Assembly: GCA_963745095.1 (NCBI GenBank) | Contig: CAVUWC010000001.1 | Span: 305,734-369,733 of the forward strand | Source of the DNA: Acidiferrum sp963745095 | GTDB lineage: Bacteria; Acidobacteriota; Terriglobia; Acidiferrales; UBA7541 | Length of the DNA: 64,000 nucleotides | Direction: 5' to 3' | In this document: positions 8,951 through 17,799 of the stretch, piece after piece | Position numbering within the stretch: position 1 is the stretch's first letter | Layout of the letters: every line of letters starts with the position of its first letter | Translations under genes and position numbers: made by a program | The notes under the pieces: generated by a model | Databases searched by the model: none | What the model was told of the DNA's origin: nothing | Seen by the model: the letters and a program-made list of their open reading frames with translations, nothing else

Positions 8951-9889
8951 CTACTTGCAGATCGCGTCGAGCTTGTCCATTGGCCGGTCTGCATGCAGGG
9001 GATATTTCATATGCTTGGCTTCGGTCAACTGCTCGAGGAACGTGCCGCCATGCAGCAGCGCAGCGTCCGGATCGCTCTGGTAGGCGGGATCTTTTTGCGC
9101 TTCTTCGAGCGAAATAAAATCAAATCCCTGCTTTTTGAAAAGATCGAGCAGGTCCGGCAGCATGATGCTGTCCAGCGCCCCAATATGCAGTAGCAGAACA
9201 TACTTGATGTCCCGCCCAAAAAGCATCGCGGATAACTTCCGGTCCAACTCAATGTCTTCCTTCGCGGTATTGAGATAGCTCGATTTCAACCACGCGATGG
9301 CTTGCGTGTCCTGCTTCGCCACGCACCGTGCATACGGGTTGTTCCAGGCATAATCTCCAAAATCCAGCGTCACCTGGGCGATTTTGTATCCATGGTCGGC
9401 CAGGTATTTCCGCACCGCGTGCCTTTTTTCCAGCGTATCGCCCTCGTGCAAGTAGGGATACCGCAGCCAATGCCAATCTCGCGCTCCCATCAACCCTTGC
9501 AGCACAGATTCATTTGCAACAATCTCGTCCTCGAACGCCTGCACGCTCGCGGTATTCAAATCGATGTGTGAAAAGGTGTGATTGCCCAGTGGAAATCCGG
9601 AATCAGCCCAGATCTTCAGCACGCTATCTTTCTCCGTATCCCCGCTGGTGCCGATGTTCTTTGCGTTCACAAACCCATAGACACCCGGCACGCCCTTGGC
9701 CTTGAACGCCTCAATCATCTTCTTAGCAATCTCTGCTCGCGTCATCCCAGCAGGCAAATCGCCGTGAACAGGCAGATCGTCAACAGTGATAGCGACTTCC
9801 GCCCGCTGCTGACCCAGAGCGGGGGAAATCATAAATAAAATGCATATCGGGAGACATAACCGGCGAAGGGGAACCGAAAAACCTGTCAC
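8951..9889 (-). CDS. secreted polysaccharide deacetylase (NodB fold)
   Basis: A 312-residue exported protein with signal peptide (LCLPICILFMISPALGQ). NodB motifs are visible: VAITVDDLP (catalytic base and first metal Asp), FPLGNHTFSHIDLN (the metal His pair) and WLRYPYLHEGDT. The family removes acetyl groups from chitin, peptidoglycan or other surface polysaccharides; the substrate cannot be told from the sequence. A C-terminal region with LLLHIGALDSIMLPDLLDLF completes the barrel. It stands alone on its strand. Confidence 0.85.
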   Translation of the reverse strand: MTGFSVPLRRLCLPICILFMISPALGQQRAEVAITVDDLPVHGDLPAGMTRAEIAKKMIEAFKAKGVPGVYGFVNAKNIGTSGDTEKDSVLKIWADSGFPLGNHTFSHIDLNTASVQAFEDEIVANESVLQGLMGARDWHWLRYPYLHEGDTLEKRHAVRKYLADHGYKIAQVTLDFGDYAWNNPYARCVAKQDTQAIAWLKSSYLNTAKEDIELDRKLSAMLFGRDIKYVLLLHIGALDSIMLPDLLDLFKKQGFDFISLEEAQKDPAYQSDPDAALLHGGTFLEQLTEAKHMKYPLHADRPMDKLDAICK

Positions 9890-9916
9890 GAAGTTGTCCT
9901 CACTCAGTCCCGCATC

Positions 9917-9998
9917 CTATCGCGAAGCAGCGATTTGGACTGCGGCAGCTCTGCTGCCGCTTTTCTCAGCCATTCGCACGAATGTATATTCGGCAAGG
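9917..9998. repeat. interspersed repeat family D, copy 2
   Basis: Second copy of the 82-base element at 7780-7862, in the same orientation, between the deacetylase start and the glutamate dehydrogenase stop. Here the core is a perfect hairpin, GCGGCAG CTCTG CTGCCGC. Confidence 0.75.
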
Positions 9999-10024
9999 TC
10001 CAAAAGTAATCTTGAAAATAAAAA

Positions 10025-11347
10025 TCAGGGAAAAAGCCCGCGCACCAAGGTAGCTTCCGCCACGCGCCCAACCGCCAAAATCATCGCGCCAGCTCGCGGC
10101 GGCACATGATGCTTCCGCATCGTCTCCACCATTTCGTGGAACGCCCGCACCATGCTCTTCTGCAAACGCGCACTCACTTCCTCGGCATCCCACATGAGCC
10201 CTTCCATGTTCTGCACCCATTCGAAGTAGCTCACCGTCACGCCGCCCGCGTTCGCCAGAATATCCGGCAGTACGGTAATCCCGCGCCGCGCCAAAATTTC
10301 ATCCGCGTGCGGAGTCGTCGGCCCGTTCGCCGCCTCGGCCACAATCCGCGCCTTAATCGCTTCCGCGTTGTGCAAGGTAATCACGTTCTCCAGCGCCGCC
10401 GGCACCAGAATGTCGCACTTCATCGTCAAAAGGTCGTCGTTCGTCATCCGCGACGCCCCGGGCATCCCCACCACCGTCCCCGACCGCTCCTTATACCGAA
10501 TCGCCTTGATCGGATCGATCCCGCGCGAATTCGTCACCGCACCGCGCGTATCGCTCAGCGCGATAATTTTCGCCTTCTTCTCCGCAAACAATCGCGCCGC
10601 CGTCGCCCCAGCATTTCCAAATCCCTGGATCGCCACCGTCGCGCCGCGCAGCGGAATCTTCTTCAACTTACAAGCTTCTTCGACCACAAACAGCAACCCG
10701 CGCGCCGTAGCTTCGCTTCGTCCCTCCGACCCGCCAATCGACACCGGCTTCCCCGTCACCACTCCATGCACGGAATGCCCCACCGTCATCGAGTACGTGT
10801 CCATAATCCACGCCATCGTCTGCGCGTCGGTGTACACATCCGGCGCCGGAATATCCATCGACGGCCCAATGATCGGCAAAATCTCGCTCGCGTACCGCCG
10901 CGTCATCCGCTCCAGCTCCGTCTTCGACATCCGCTTTGGGTCGCAGATCACTCCGCCCTTCGCGCCGCCAAACGGCACATTCAACACCGCGGTCTTCCAG
11001 GTCATCCACGCGGCCAGCGCTTTCACTTCGTCCAGCGTCACGTTAGGGTGGTAGCGAATTCCGCCTTTGCCCGGCCCGCGCGAAATATTATGTTGCACGC
11101 GAAATCCGGTATGGACTTTCACCTGTCCATTGTCCATCTTCGTCGGAATCGAAACTTCCAGCACGCGCTTCGGCGTCCGCAAAATTTGCCGCAACCCCGG
11201 CTCCAGTTTCAAAAACTCCGCCGCCATGTCAAATTGAATCTGCGCGATGCGAAACGGATTCAAGTCCTCTCGCGGAGCAATGCGCGGCACCATCGGCGGC
11301 GCACCAATTTGTCTCAGCGGTCCTGTCGGCTTTACGACCGTGGCCAT
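10025..11347 (-). CDS. gdhA: glutamate dehydrogenase (Glu/Leu/Phe/Val dehydrogenase family)
   Basis: Interconverts glutamate and 2-oxoglutarate with ammonia. Catalytic and binding motifs are GPGKGGIRYHP, MTWKTAVLNVPFGGAKGG (with the catalytic lysine) and PAPDVYTDAQTMAWIMD. The NAD(P)-binding Rossmann motif is IQGFGNAGATAARLF, and the C-terminal part reads LPDILANAGGVTVSYFEWVQN. At 440 residues it fits the hexameric short form. An N-terminal extension of about 25 residues precedes the family core. The gene seems to be a single transcription unit. Confidence 0.95.
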   Translation of the reverse strand: MATVVKPTGPLRQIGAPPMVPRIAPREDLNPFRIAQIQFDMAAEFLKLEPGLRQILRTPKRVLEVSIPTKMDNGQVKVHTGFRVQHNISRGPGKGGIRYHPNVTLDEVKALAAWMTWKTAVLNVPFGGAKGGVICDPKRMSKTELERMTRRYASEILPIIGPSMDIPAPDVYTDAQTMAWIMDTYSMTVGHSVHGVVTGKPVSIGGSEGRSEATARGLLFVVEEACKLKKIPLRGATVAIQGFGNAGATAARLFAEKKAKIIALSDTRGAVTNSRGIDPIKAIRYKERSGTVVGMPGASRMTNDDLLTMKCDILVPAALENVITLHNAEAIKARIVAEAANGPTTPHADEILARRGITVLPDILANAGGVTVSYFEWVQNMEGLMWDAEEVSARLQKSMVRAFHEMVETMRKHHVPPRAGAMILAVGRVAEATLVRGLFP

Positions 11348-11470
11348 CGGCTTCGGTCCTTTCCTCTACGCGTCTAGTCTCGACTTCGCTTCTATTAAAA
11401 ATATTAAAAATTAAAAAGCTTTTTTGACGCCCCAGGGTTCGAATCTTTTCTTCCCGCTAGCTTCCAGCTG

Positions 11471-11815
11471 CTAGGCGTTCGCTGCCATCCGCTGCGTCCC
11501 GCTCACATACTTGTCGCGGCAAGCCACCGAACAAAAATGCACCAACTCCCCGCTCTCGCGCAGCGGCACAGCCAAGACTTCCGCCACATGCATTCCGCAA
11601 ACCGGGTCGCGCACCAATTTCCGCGCCGCCACTCCACTCTGCGTGCTACCCGACTCCGTCCCAGCTCCAGCCGCAGAACCCGTGGCATCCTGCTCCGCCT
11701 GCGCCGGCATCACCCCGCGCAACATCCACGCCAAAGCGCGCCGCAGCAAGGCCACGCTCCACGACACAATCAGCAACCAAAACAAAAATCTAAAAATCCG
11801 CGCCAAAAAGTTCAT
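11471..11815 (-). CDS. membrane-anchored YHS/TRASH-type metal-binding protein
   Basis: 114 residues: one N-terminal membrane helix (FRFLFWLLIVSWSVALL), a Ser/Gly/Ala-rich linker, then a small treble-clef domain with DPVCGMHV and HFCSVACRDKYV. The Cys residues (CGM, C..AC) match the YHS/TRASH family, often linked to heavy-metal sensing or P-type ATPases. No transporter gene is nearby, so a role in metal handling is only an inference from the fold. Confidence 0.7.
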   Translation of the reverse strand: MNFLARIFRFLFWLLIVSWSVALLRRALAWMLRGVMPAQAEQDATGSAAGAGTESGSTQSGVAARKLVRDPVCGMHVAEVLAVPLRESGELVHFCSVACRDKYVSGTQRMAANA

Positions 11816-11988
11816 CGATTCATCAACTTGGACGGCAAATGTCCCTCAGGCGAGTGTATGCAAGGCGAAAAGGCAGGTCAAACGAAAACACGTACTTTCA
11901 ACAGCTTGCGCGCCCTAAGTTACTCTTCCAATGGCCAAAATTAGCCCTATTTCGAATGTAAACCGTTTAGTATCAATAAGTTGAACCT

Positions 11989-12013
11989 GTAGGGGCACGA
12001 TTCATCGTGCCCT
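11989..12013. repeat. palindromic repeat family A, copy 1
   Basis: GTAGGGGCACGAT followed by ATCGTGCCC gives a 9-bp stem (11993-12001 with 12004-12012) and a two-base loop. It lies downstream of serS. Family members at 13416-13439 and inside trmD at 60682-60705 keep GGGGCACG. Confidence 0.7.
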
Positions 12014-12103
12014 TCTTTCTTTTTCGCCCCGAACCGGCCAACCGCGCCTAGAAACGCGATCCTAGCCCAACCTAAATCCTCATATCATTACCTCTTTACG
12101 TCC

Positions 12104-13390
12104 TTACTTCCCAATTTCCCCTGCCGGTATCCTCTCTATCCCCATATACGGCCGCAAAACCTCCGGCACCACAATCGACCCATCCGCCTGCTGATAATTC
12201 TCCACCACCGCGATCCACGTCCGCCCCACCGCCAACCCCGACCCATTCAATGTATGCACAAAATCGCTCTTACCGCCGCCCTTCGGCTTAAACCGTATCC
12301 CCGCGCGCCTCGCCTGAAACGCCTCGCAATTCGAGCACGACGAAATCTCGCGAAACTCCCCGCTCGACGGCAGCCACACCTCGATGTCATACGTCTTCGC
12401 CGACGCAAATCCCATATCCCCCGTGCACAGCAGCATCGTCCGGTAGTGCAACCCCAGCTTCTGCAGAATCGTCTCCGCATTCGCCAGCAACTTCTCGTGC
12501 TCCTCGTAACTCTTCTCCGGATGCGTAAACTTAAACAGCTCCACCTTCTGAAACTGGTGCTGCCGCAAAATCCCGCGCGTATCTTTTCCCGCCGCGCCCG
12601 CCTCGCTCCGGAAACACGCCGTCCAAGCCGTCACGTAAATCGGCAGCCTCTCCTCCGCAATTGTCTCGTCGCGGTGCAAATTGTGCAGCTCCACCTCCGA
12701 CGTCGGCGTCAACCAAAAGTCCGTCCCCTCCACGCGAAACAAATCCGCCGCAAACTTCGGCAATTGCCCCGCCCCCATCAACGAAGCCGTATTCACCAAA
12801 AACGGCGGCAAAATCTCCGTATACCCATGCTCCCGCGTGTGCACATCCAAAAAGAAATTCGCCAAAGCCCGCTCCAAGCGAGCTCCCCAACTCTTATACA
12901 CGGCGAACCGCGCCCCAGTAATCTTCGTCGCCACGCTCAAATCCAAAATCCCCGCCCGCTCTCCCACTTCCCAGTGCGGCTTCGCCACAAAATCAAACTT
13001 CGGCGCCGCTCCCCACCGCCGCACCTCCACATTCTCCTCCGCGCTATGCCCCACCGGCACCGACTCGTGCGGCACATTCGGAATCGTCAGCATCAACTCG
13101 CTCTGCGTAGCATTCAACTGCGCAATCCGCTCGTCCGCTTCCTTAATCCGTTCCGAAACCGCCTTCATCTCCCCAATCAACGAGTCCGCGTTCTCCTTCG
13201 CCTTCTTCAATCGCGCAATCTCGTCGCTAGCCTTATTCCTCTGTGCCTTCAACTGCTCCGTCGCGGTAATCAACTCCCGCCGCTGCCCATCCAATACGCG
13301 AAACGCATCCAAATGAAGCGGCGTCCCCCGCCTCTCCGCCATAGCCGCAAACACATCCAAATGATCCCGAAAATAATTTAAGTCATGCAT
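12104..13390 (-). CDS. serS: seryl-tRNA synthetase
   Basis: Class II aminoacyl-tRNA synthetase charging tRNA-Ser. The N-terminal long coiled-coil arm (about residues 30-105, for example LKAQRNKASDEIARLKKAKE) is followed by motif 2 CFRSEAGAAGKDTRGILRQH and motif 3 GSGLAVGRTWIAVVENYQQ. The 428 residues fit the family. Stop and start are both flanked by copies of palindromic repeat A. No operon partner is evident. Confidence 0.97.
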   Translation of the reverse strand: MHDLNYFRDHLDVFAAMAERRGTPLHLDAFRVLDGQRRELITATEQLKAQRNKASDEIARLKKAKENADSLIGEMKAVSERIKEADERIAQLNATQSELMLTIPNVPHESVPVGHSAEENVEVRRWGAAPKFDFVAKPHWEVGERAGILDLSVATKITGARFAVYKSWGARLERALANFFLDVHTREHGYTEILPPFLVNTASLMGAGQLPKFAADLFRVEGTDFWLTPTSEVELHNLHRDETIAEERLPIYVTAWTACFRSEAGAAGKDTRGILRQHQFQKVELFKFTHPEKSYEEHEKLLANAETILQKLGLHYRTMLLCTGDMGFASAKTYDIEVWLPSSGEFREISSCSNCEAFQARRAGIRFKPKGGGKSDFVHTLNGSGLAVGRTWIAVVENYQQADGSIVVPEVLRPYMGIERIPAGEIGK

Positions 13391-13415
13391 GGTCGTAGCA
13401 GAATATCATCCCCGC

Positions 13416-13439
13416 GTAGGGGCACGATACATCGTGCCC
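13416..13439. repeat. palindromic repeat family A, copy 2
   Basis: GTAGGGGCACGATAC followed by ATCGTGCCC, nearly identical to copy 1 and in the same orientation, just upstream of serS. The 9-bp stem is perfect with a two-base loop. Confidence 0.7.
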
Positions 13440-13503
13440 GTCTTCTCTTCTCCGCACCCTCCCTGTCTCCGCGTTCAGATTTCTCCCTGCGCGGCATTCC
13501 TGT

Positions 13504-13926
13504 TCACACAATCTCTAGCCGCAAGCCCGGAAACGCCCTCCGGTACATTCCTCCGTCCAGAGTCAAAAGCTTGTACCCGCTCTCCAGCGCATGCGCCCCA
13601 ATCAGGAAGTCCGCCAACAACCGTCGCGGCTCCGCGCCACTCTGCTTCTTTCGCCGCCTCGCATACTCCTGAAACGCTACCCCTGCCCTCCGCCAAATGT
13701 TCTCCTTCAACTCCCAATCCACCGCAATCCCCGCCTCTTCGCAGAACCGATCCACAAACGCCTCGGTCCTTCCCGGCGCGCCAATCAACTCCGCATACAC
13801 CACGCCGCACATCGCCAGCGCCTCCCGGCCAGCCACCTCCTCCAGGGCCTTTCGCGCCACCGGATGCAGCGCGTCCGCTGCATCCCACAACGCCACGATA
13901 ATGTTTGTGTCCAGAGCAACCGTCAC
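13504..13926 (-). CDS. vapC: VapC-type PIN-domain ribonuclease toxin
   Basis: A 140-residue PIN nuclease. The first acidic residue is in VALDTNIIVALWDA, the second in VVYAELIGAP, and the late ones in RLLADFLIGAHALESGYKLLTLD, giving the expected acidic Mg site. The start is GTG 13926, which overlaps the antitoxin stop in a GTGA quartet; a longer frame starting at 13962 would read into the antitoxin gene. VapC toxins cleave tRNA or other RNA when not bound by their antitoxin. The target here is unknown. Confidence 0.85.
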   Translation of the reverse strand: MTVALDTNIIVALWDAADALHPVARKALEEVAGREALAMCGVVYAELIGAPGRTEAFVDRFCEEAGIAVDWELKENIWRRAGVAFQEYARRRKKQSGAEPRRLLADFLIGAHALESGYKLLTLDGGMYRRAFPGLRLEIV

Positions 13927-14174
13927 TCGTCGTCCTCGTGGCCGCGGATCTCCCTGATCCACTTCCGTATAGCCTTTCGTCCACTCCCTATTCCCGGGTT
14001 ACCAATCCCCGCATACTTCTCAAACACACTCCCATCTCGCACTGCCTTCACCTGCACTACTTTGCCCTTGTCTTCAAATTCCAGCTTATCCCCCGCGCGC
14101 ACTCCCAGCTTGCGCCGGATGTCCCGCGGCACCGTAATTTGCCCTTTGCTCGTCAATTTCGCCTGTCTCTTCAT
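13923..14174 (-). CDS. vapB: AbrB/SpoVT-fold antitoxin (VapB type)
   Basis: 83 residues beginning with a swapped-hairpin DNA-binding domain (AKLTSKGQITVPRDIRRKLG, then GDKLEFEDKGKVVQVK), the usual AbrB-type signature. The C-terminal tail rich in Arg and Glu probably wraps the toxin. It overlaps vapC by four bases, so the two are co-translated. These antitoxins normally repress their own promoter. Confidence 0.85.
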   Translation of the reverse strand: MKRQAKLTSKGQITVPRDIRRKLGVRAGDKLEFEDKGKVVQVKAVRDGSVFEKYAGIGNPGIGSGRKAIRKWIREIRGHEDDE

Positions 14175-14365
14175 TCCTATTCTCCCATTCCTTACTTTAT
14201 CATATTCCTCCTTACTTTCCCTCTTCTCTGCGTCCGGCGTTTACCCCGACCGGGTCGGGGCGTCTCTGTGAACCTCTGTGTAAAACTCCTTCTTTTATCT
14301 TTACCTCAGTACTTCCCCTCCGCTTGACTCCTATACCCATCTGATCAACGATCCCGATTGATCAA

Positions 14366-14390
14366 TGTGGCACAGACTTCAGTCTGTGCT
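14366..14390. repeat. palindromic repeat family C, copy 1
   Basis: The inverted repeat CACAGACT TC AGTCTGTG lies in a GTGGCNCAGACTTCAGTCTGTGCTC element shared with 22048-22072. It sits directly before the methyltransferase start at 14398, which argues against the longer in-frame start at 14365. Confidence 0.7.
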
Positions 14391-14397
14391 CCGTCCC

Positions 14398-15504
14398 ATG
14401 CACAACACTCTCCCCACCCCCGCCTTCGACGACCCCAAACACCACCTCCGCATCTACCAAGGCGACTGCCTCGACATCCTGGAAAAAATCCCGCCATCCT
14501 CCGTCGACCTAGTCTTCGCCGACCCTCCGTATTTCCTCTCCAACGGCGGAATCACCTGCCACGCCGGCAAGATGGTCTCGGTGAACAAGGGCTCTTGGGA
14601 CGTCTCCCAAGGCCCCGACGCCAACCACGCTTTCAACAAATCCTGGCTAGCCGCGTGCCAACGCGTCCTCAAACCCAACGGCGCCATCTGGGTCTCCGGC
14701 ACCGCCCACGTCATCCACAGCGTCGGCTTCGCCATGCAGCAACTCAATTTTAAACTCCTCAACGACATCTCCTGGGTTAAGCCCAACCCGCCTCCCAATC
14801 TCTCTTGCCGCTATTTCACCCACGCCACCGAAACCATCATCTGGGCCGCCAAAGACAAAAAGTCCCGCCACACTTTCAATTACAAGCTCATGAAGGAAAC
14901 CAATCGCGGCAAACAAATGAAGTCCGTCTGGGAAATCAAGCCACCCGAAACCTGGGAGAAAAAATTCGGCAAGCACCCCACCCAAAAACCCGTAGCCCTC
15001 CTGGAACGCATCCTCCTGGCCTCCACCAACGAAGGCGACACAGTCCTCGATCCGTTCGCAGGCGGCGGCACGACTCTCCTAACCGCATTCCGCCTAAGCC
15101 GCCAAGCGATCGGCTGCGAACTCTCCGTCGATTACATCAATCTCTCCATCCGTCGCCTCTGTTCCAATCTGGTACAAGTCGATCTTTCTGTGGTGTGCCT
15201 GCACTTTTCAGTTGATCCGCCACTCGATTCCGTGGATCGATCCAATGTCGTGGCAGACCTTTATCGATCAGCGAGCGCCAGCGAGCGCTGCCGCATGTCT
15301 CCACAACTCCAACTCGTCCAGCAAGAACTCCGCTTCCATTTCATCGGCCGCGCACGACCGCCGCGTGATCTTCTCCGTCCTGGCCGACTCCCTCGAAGAC
15401 GCCCGCCAAAAATATCCGCGCCTCCGGCCACCCCGACTCCGACGCCCTCTTCATCATCAAAACTGAAACACAAATCTACCTCGCCTGAACTCTTCTTCAC
15501 ATAG
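14398..15504 (+). CDS. beta-class site-specific DNA methyltransferase (N6-adenine or N4-cytosine)
   Basis: Transfers a methyl group from SAM to DNA. The catalytic motif DPPYFLSNGG lies near residue 43, before the target region and the late SAM motif LDPFAGGGTTLL; this motif order defines the beta class. The conserved part ends near INLSIRRLCS (about 15165). The last 110 residues are low-complexity Pro/Ser/Arg and may be a frameshift artefact. The start at ATG 14398 avoids the repeat at 14366. The gene lies 94 bases before the Dnd-like cassette in the same direction and could be its modification partner or a stand-alone enzyme. Confidence 0.85.
   Translation: MHNTLPTPAFDDPKHHLRIYQGDCLDILEKIPPSSVDLVFADPPYFLSNGGITCHAGKMVSVNKGSWDVSQGPDANHAFNKSWLAACQRVLKPNGAIWVSGTAHVIHSVGFAMQQLNFKLLNDISWVKPNPPPNLSCRYFTHATETIIWAAKDKKSRHTFNYKLMKETNRGKQMKSVWEIKPPETWEKKFGKHPTQKPVALLERILLASTNEGDTVLDPFAGGGTTLLTAFRLSRQAIGCELSVDYINLSIRRLCSNLVQVDLSVVCLHFSVDPPLDSVDRSNVVADLYRSASASERCRMSPQLQLVQQELRFHFIGRARPPRDLLRPGRLPRRRPPKISAPPATPTPTPSSSSKLKHKSTSPELFFT
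15295..15488 (+). pseudogene. possible small gene in three frames within the methyltransferase tail
   Basis: Protein-like segments occur in successive frames. They are MSPQLQLVQQELRFHFIGR from 15295, then HDRRVIFSVLADSLEDARQ from about 15350, then NIRASGHPDSDALFIIKTET ending with a TGA at 15486-15488. Joining them needs two +1 shifts within about 70 bases. If these are indels, the real product is a protein of about 65 residues after a shorter methyltransferase. I do not recognise a family. Confidence 0.3.
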
Positions 15505-15598
15505 AGCTTCCATCACAGTACCTCTCATGATCTAATCCACGGATCAAGTAGCTGGCCAGACATTTGGTCGGGCTTGATCTGATTCCCTCGAGGCCACT

Positions 15599-15784
15599 AT
15601 GGCTGCCATGAACACTGATGATGAAGCCCTCCTCGGAGAACTCTGCAAACAGCATGGAATTCCGCCTTCCGTTCTAAACCAACTTCTCGAATTAGAGCGA
15701 GACCTACTCGGGATGGGGCGGCGTCACGGGCTCTACGAAAAAATAGGGGAAATTTTAGAACGAGCAGTTCTCAAGGATCAGTAG
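15599..15784 (+). CDS. small Dnd-locus-type protein, 61 residues
   Basis: A charged helical protein of 61 residues (LLGELCKQHGIPPSVLNQLL, then RRHGLYEKIGEILE). Small proteins of this size and helical type are known just upstream of dndD in DNA modification loci, but I base this on position and general look rather than a motif. It stops eight bases before the DndD start. ATG 15599 has GAGG at a proper distance; ATG 15608 is an alternative. Confidence 0.65.
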   Translation: MAAMNTDDEALLGELCKQHGIPPSVLNQLLELERDLLGMGRRHGLYEKIGEILERAVLKDQ

Positions 15785-15792
15785 GACTAACT

Positions 15793-17799
15793 TTGAGGCT
15801 CAACAAACTCACTCTGCACAATTACTCGGTCTTCGAAGGAACATGCGAACTCTGCCTAGAATTTCGCACGCCTGGCAAGAATGTCATAATTATTGGCGGG
15901 AAAAATGGCGCCGGTAAGACATCTGTCCTAGAGGCCGTTCGGCTTTGTTTGTACGGAGCACAGGGAATCAATAGGAAGCCTGGCCGTGAATATCGCAATT
16001 TCTTGCCTCCAAGATTAATCGACAAGCTCTCAAGGCGTCGCCAAATGCCAAGAGCTACGTCGCACTAGAGTTTGTTCATGATAATAATCAGCGGAGTTCC
16101 GTAATAACGGTACGGCGCACATGGAGTGAAGGCAGCGATGATGATTCGCTCTATCTGGAGGTTGACGGAAAAGAACTAAACTTGGAACGCGACTACTGGC
16201 CCGATTACCTTAATCTCATGATTCCACCCGGCGTCGCTCAATTCTTCATTTTTGATGGAGAAAAGATCCAAGAAATTGCAGAAGAAGAGCAGTCTGACAA
16301 GACCATCGTTGACGGTATCAAGTCCCTGCTCGGTTTGGACGTTTTCGAACATCTACAGACAGACCTTGAGCATTACTCGCGGCAGCGACTCCAAGGCGAC
16401 GCCAAGCAAGCAAATCCCGCCGACTACAAGAAGGCCGATGCCGAGCTGGAGGCAGCCAGTCAGAATTTCTCAGCTTGTGAATCGGAGATTGCAGAAATCG
16501 AGAGTGAGATCGCTTCGTTCGACGCAAAGAAAAATGAGCTCGAGAAGAAGATTGACAATGACCGCGGAGCAAAATTCCAAGAAAGACCAAAGCTCAAGCG
16601 CGACCGTGACTCCGCCGAGGAAAAGTTGAAAGAAGTACAAGACCAATTCCTAACGATGTGTGGCGAACTCCTACCCTTCGCTATGCTTGCCGACCTCGGC
16701 ATGCAGTTGGAGCATCGCCTCGACCTCGAAAGAAAGACTACAAATTGGCTCGTTGCTAAAGATGCTACATACCCCCAGGCGATGAAACTCGTGGAGCGAC
16801 TTTTTGGAACAGCTTCCGAGCCGCCAAACCCTCCGCTTTTGGACACGCAGAGAGAGTTTTTTATCTTCTCGGCTGGTCGCACTATGGGAATCGTTATTCA
16901 TCCCGCCGCCAGTCGACACTCTCTCGGAACTGATACATGAGCTACCACAGTCCGTCGAAAGCGAAGTGCGCGGTATTTTACGAAAAAGCCGGAGCCAAGT
17001 GGCGAGCGAGCTGAGAGGGCTTTTAGAACGGCGCGAGAGACTGTCAAACCAACTTCGCGCGCTAGAAATGGAAATAAACCGGATACCAATCGGTGACCCG
17101 GACGAAGATTTATTTCGAGAAATCGCCAATGTCAATCAGAACATTGGTCGGCTCAAAGAAAGACGAACAGAGCTGGAAGACAAGATCGAAAAATTCAGGA
17201 ATGATGTTGCCACATGCACAAAGCGGTTAACTGAGATTTCTGCTCTGGTCGAAACAGCAGACAATGCACGAAGGCAACTCGACCTATCTAGAAAAATCAG
17301 ATTGGTAATTCAAAACTATGTGGACCGACTTACGCAGCGGAAGGCATCGACCCTGCAAGAGAACACTGAAGAGATGATTCACAAATTGATTCGAAAAGAG
17401 GATCTCGTATCGAGACTTGAGATTAATCCTAAAGACTTTTCGGTAACGCTATATGGCCGAGAAGGCGCGAAGCTAAAGAAAGGCGATCTATCGGCCGGAG
17501 AAAAAGAAATTTATGCAATTTGTCTGCTTTGGGGACTCGCAAAAACCTCGGGCCGTGAGCTTCCGATCATCATCGACACACCCTTGAGTAGGCTCGACTC
17601 CGACCATCGCAGAGCAATCGTCGAGAAGTACTATCCCGCTGCGGGGAGCCAGGTCATCATACTTTCGACCGACACCGAAGTTGACAAGCAATACTACCAA
17701 CTGCTATTTCCAAGCGTCGAGAAGTCCTTTCTTCTTGACTACGATCCAATTCAGGGAAAAACGAAGGTGATTACAGGCTACTTTTGGAATCCACAATGA
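15793..17799 (+). CDS. dndD: DndD-like SMC/Rad50-type ATPase, two apparent frameshifts
   Basis: About 668 residues after correction. It has an N-terminal Walker A (IGGKNGAGKTSVLEAVRL, near residues 35-52) and FIFDGEKIQEIAEEE. Two coiled-coil arms follow (roughly residues 200-280 and 400-500), with a C-terminal ABC signature LSAGEKEIYAI and Walker B LPIIIDTPLSRLDSDHR. This domain order matches DndD, the ATPase of DNA phosphorothioation complexes. The first shift (near 15999-16001) looks like one lost T and the second (T-run at 16858-16863) one extra T. The net frame is restored, so an intact gene is likely. Start is TTG. The stop overlaps the next start as ATGA. Confidence 0.8.

Noticed and set aside
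10106..11377. Long plus-strand open frame opposite glutamate dehydrogenase
   Set aside because: It is a His/Arg-rich mirror of the GC-rich real gene, with no motifs and no ribosome site.
11430..11465. GGTTCGAATC motif resembling a tRNA T-loop
   Set aside because: The flanking bases do not form a T-stem and no anticodon or acceptor stems can be made.
12254..13381. Long plus-strand frame opposite serS
   Set aside because: Same reason: Arg/Leu-rich shadow of the real gene on the other strand.
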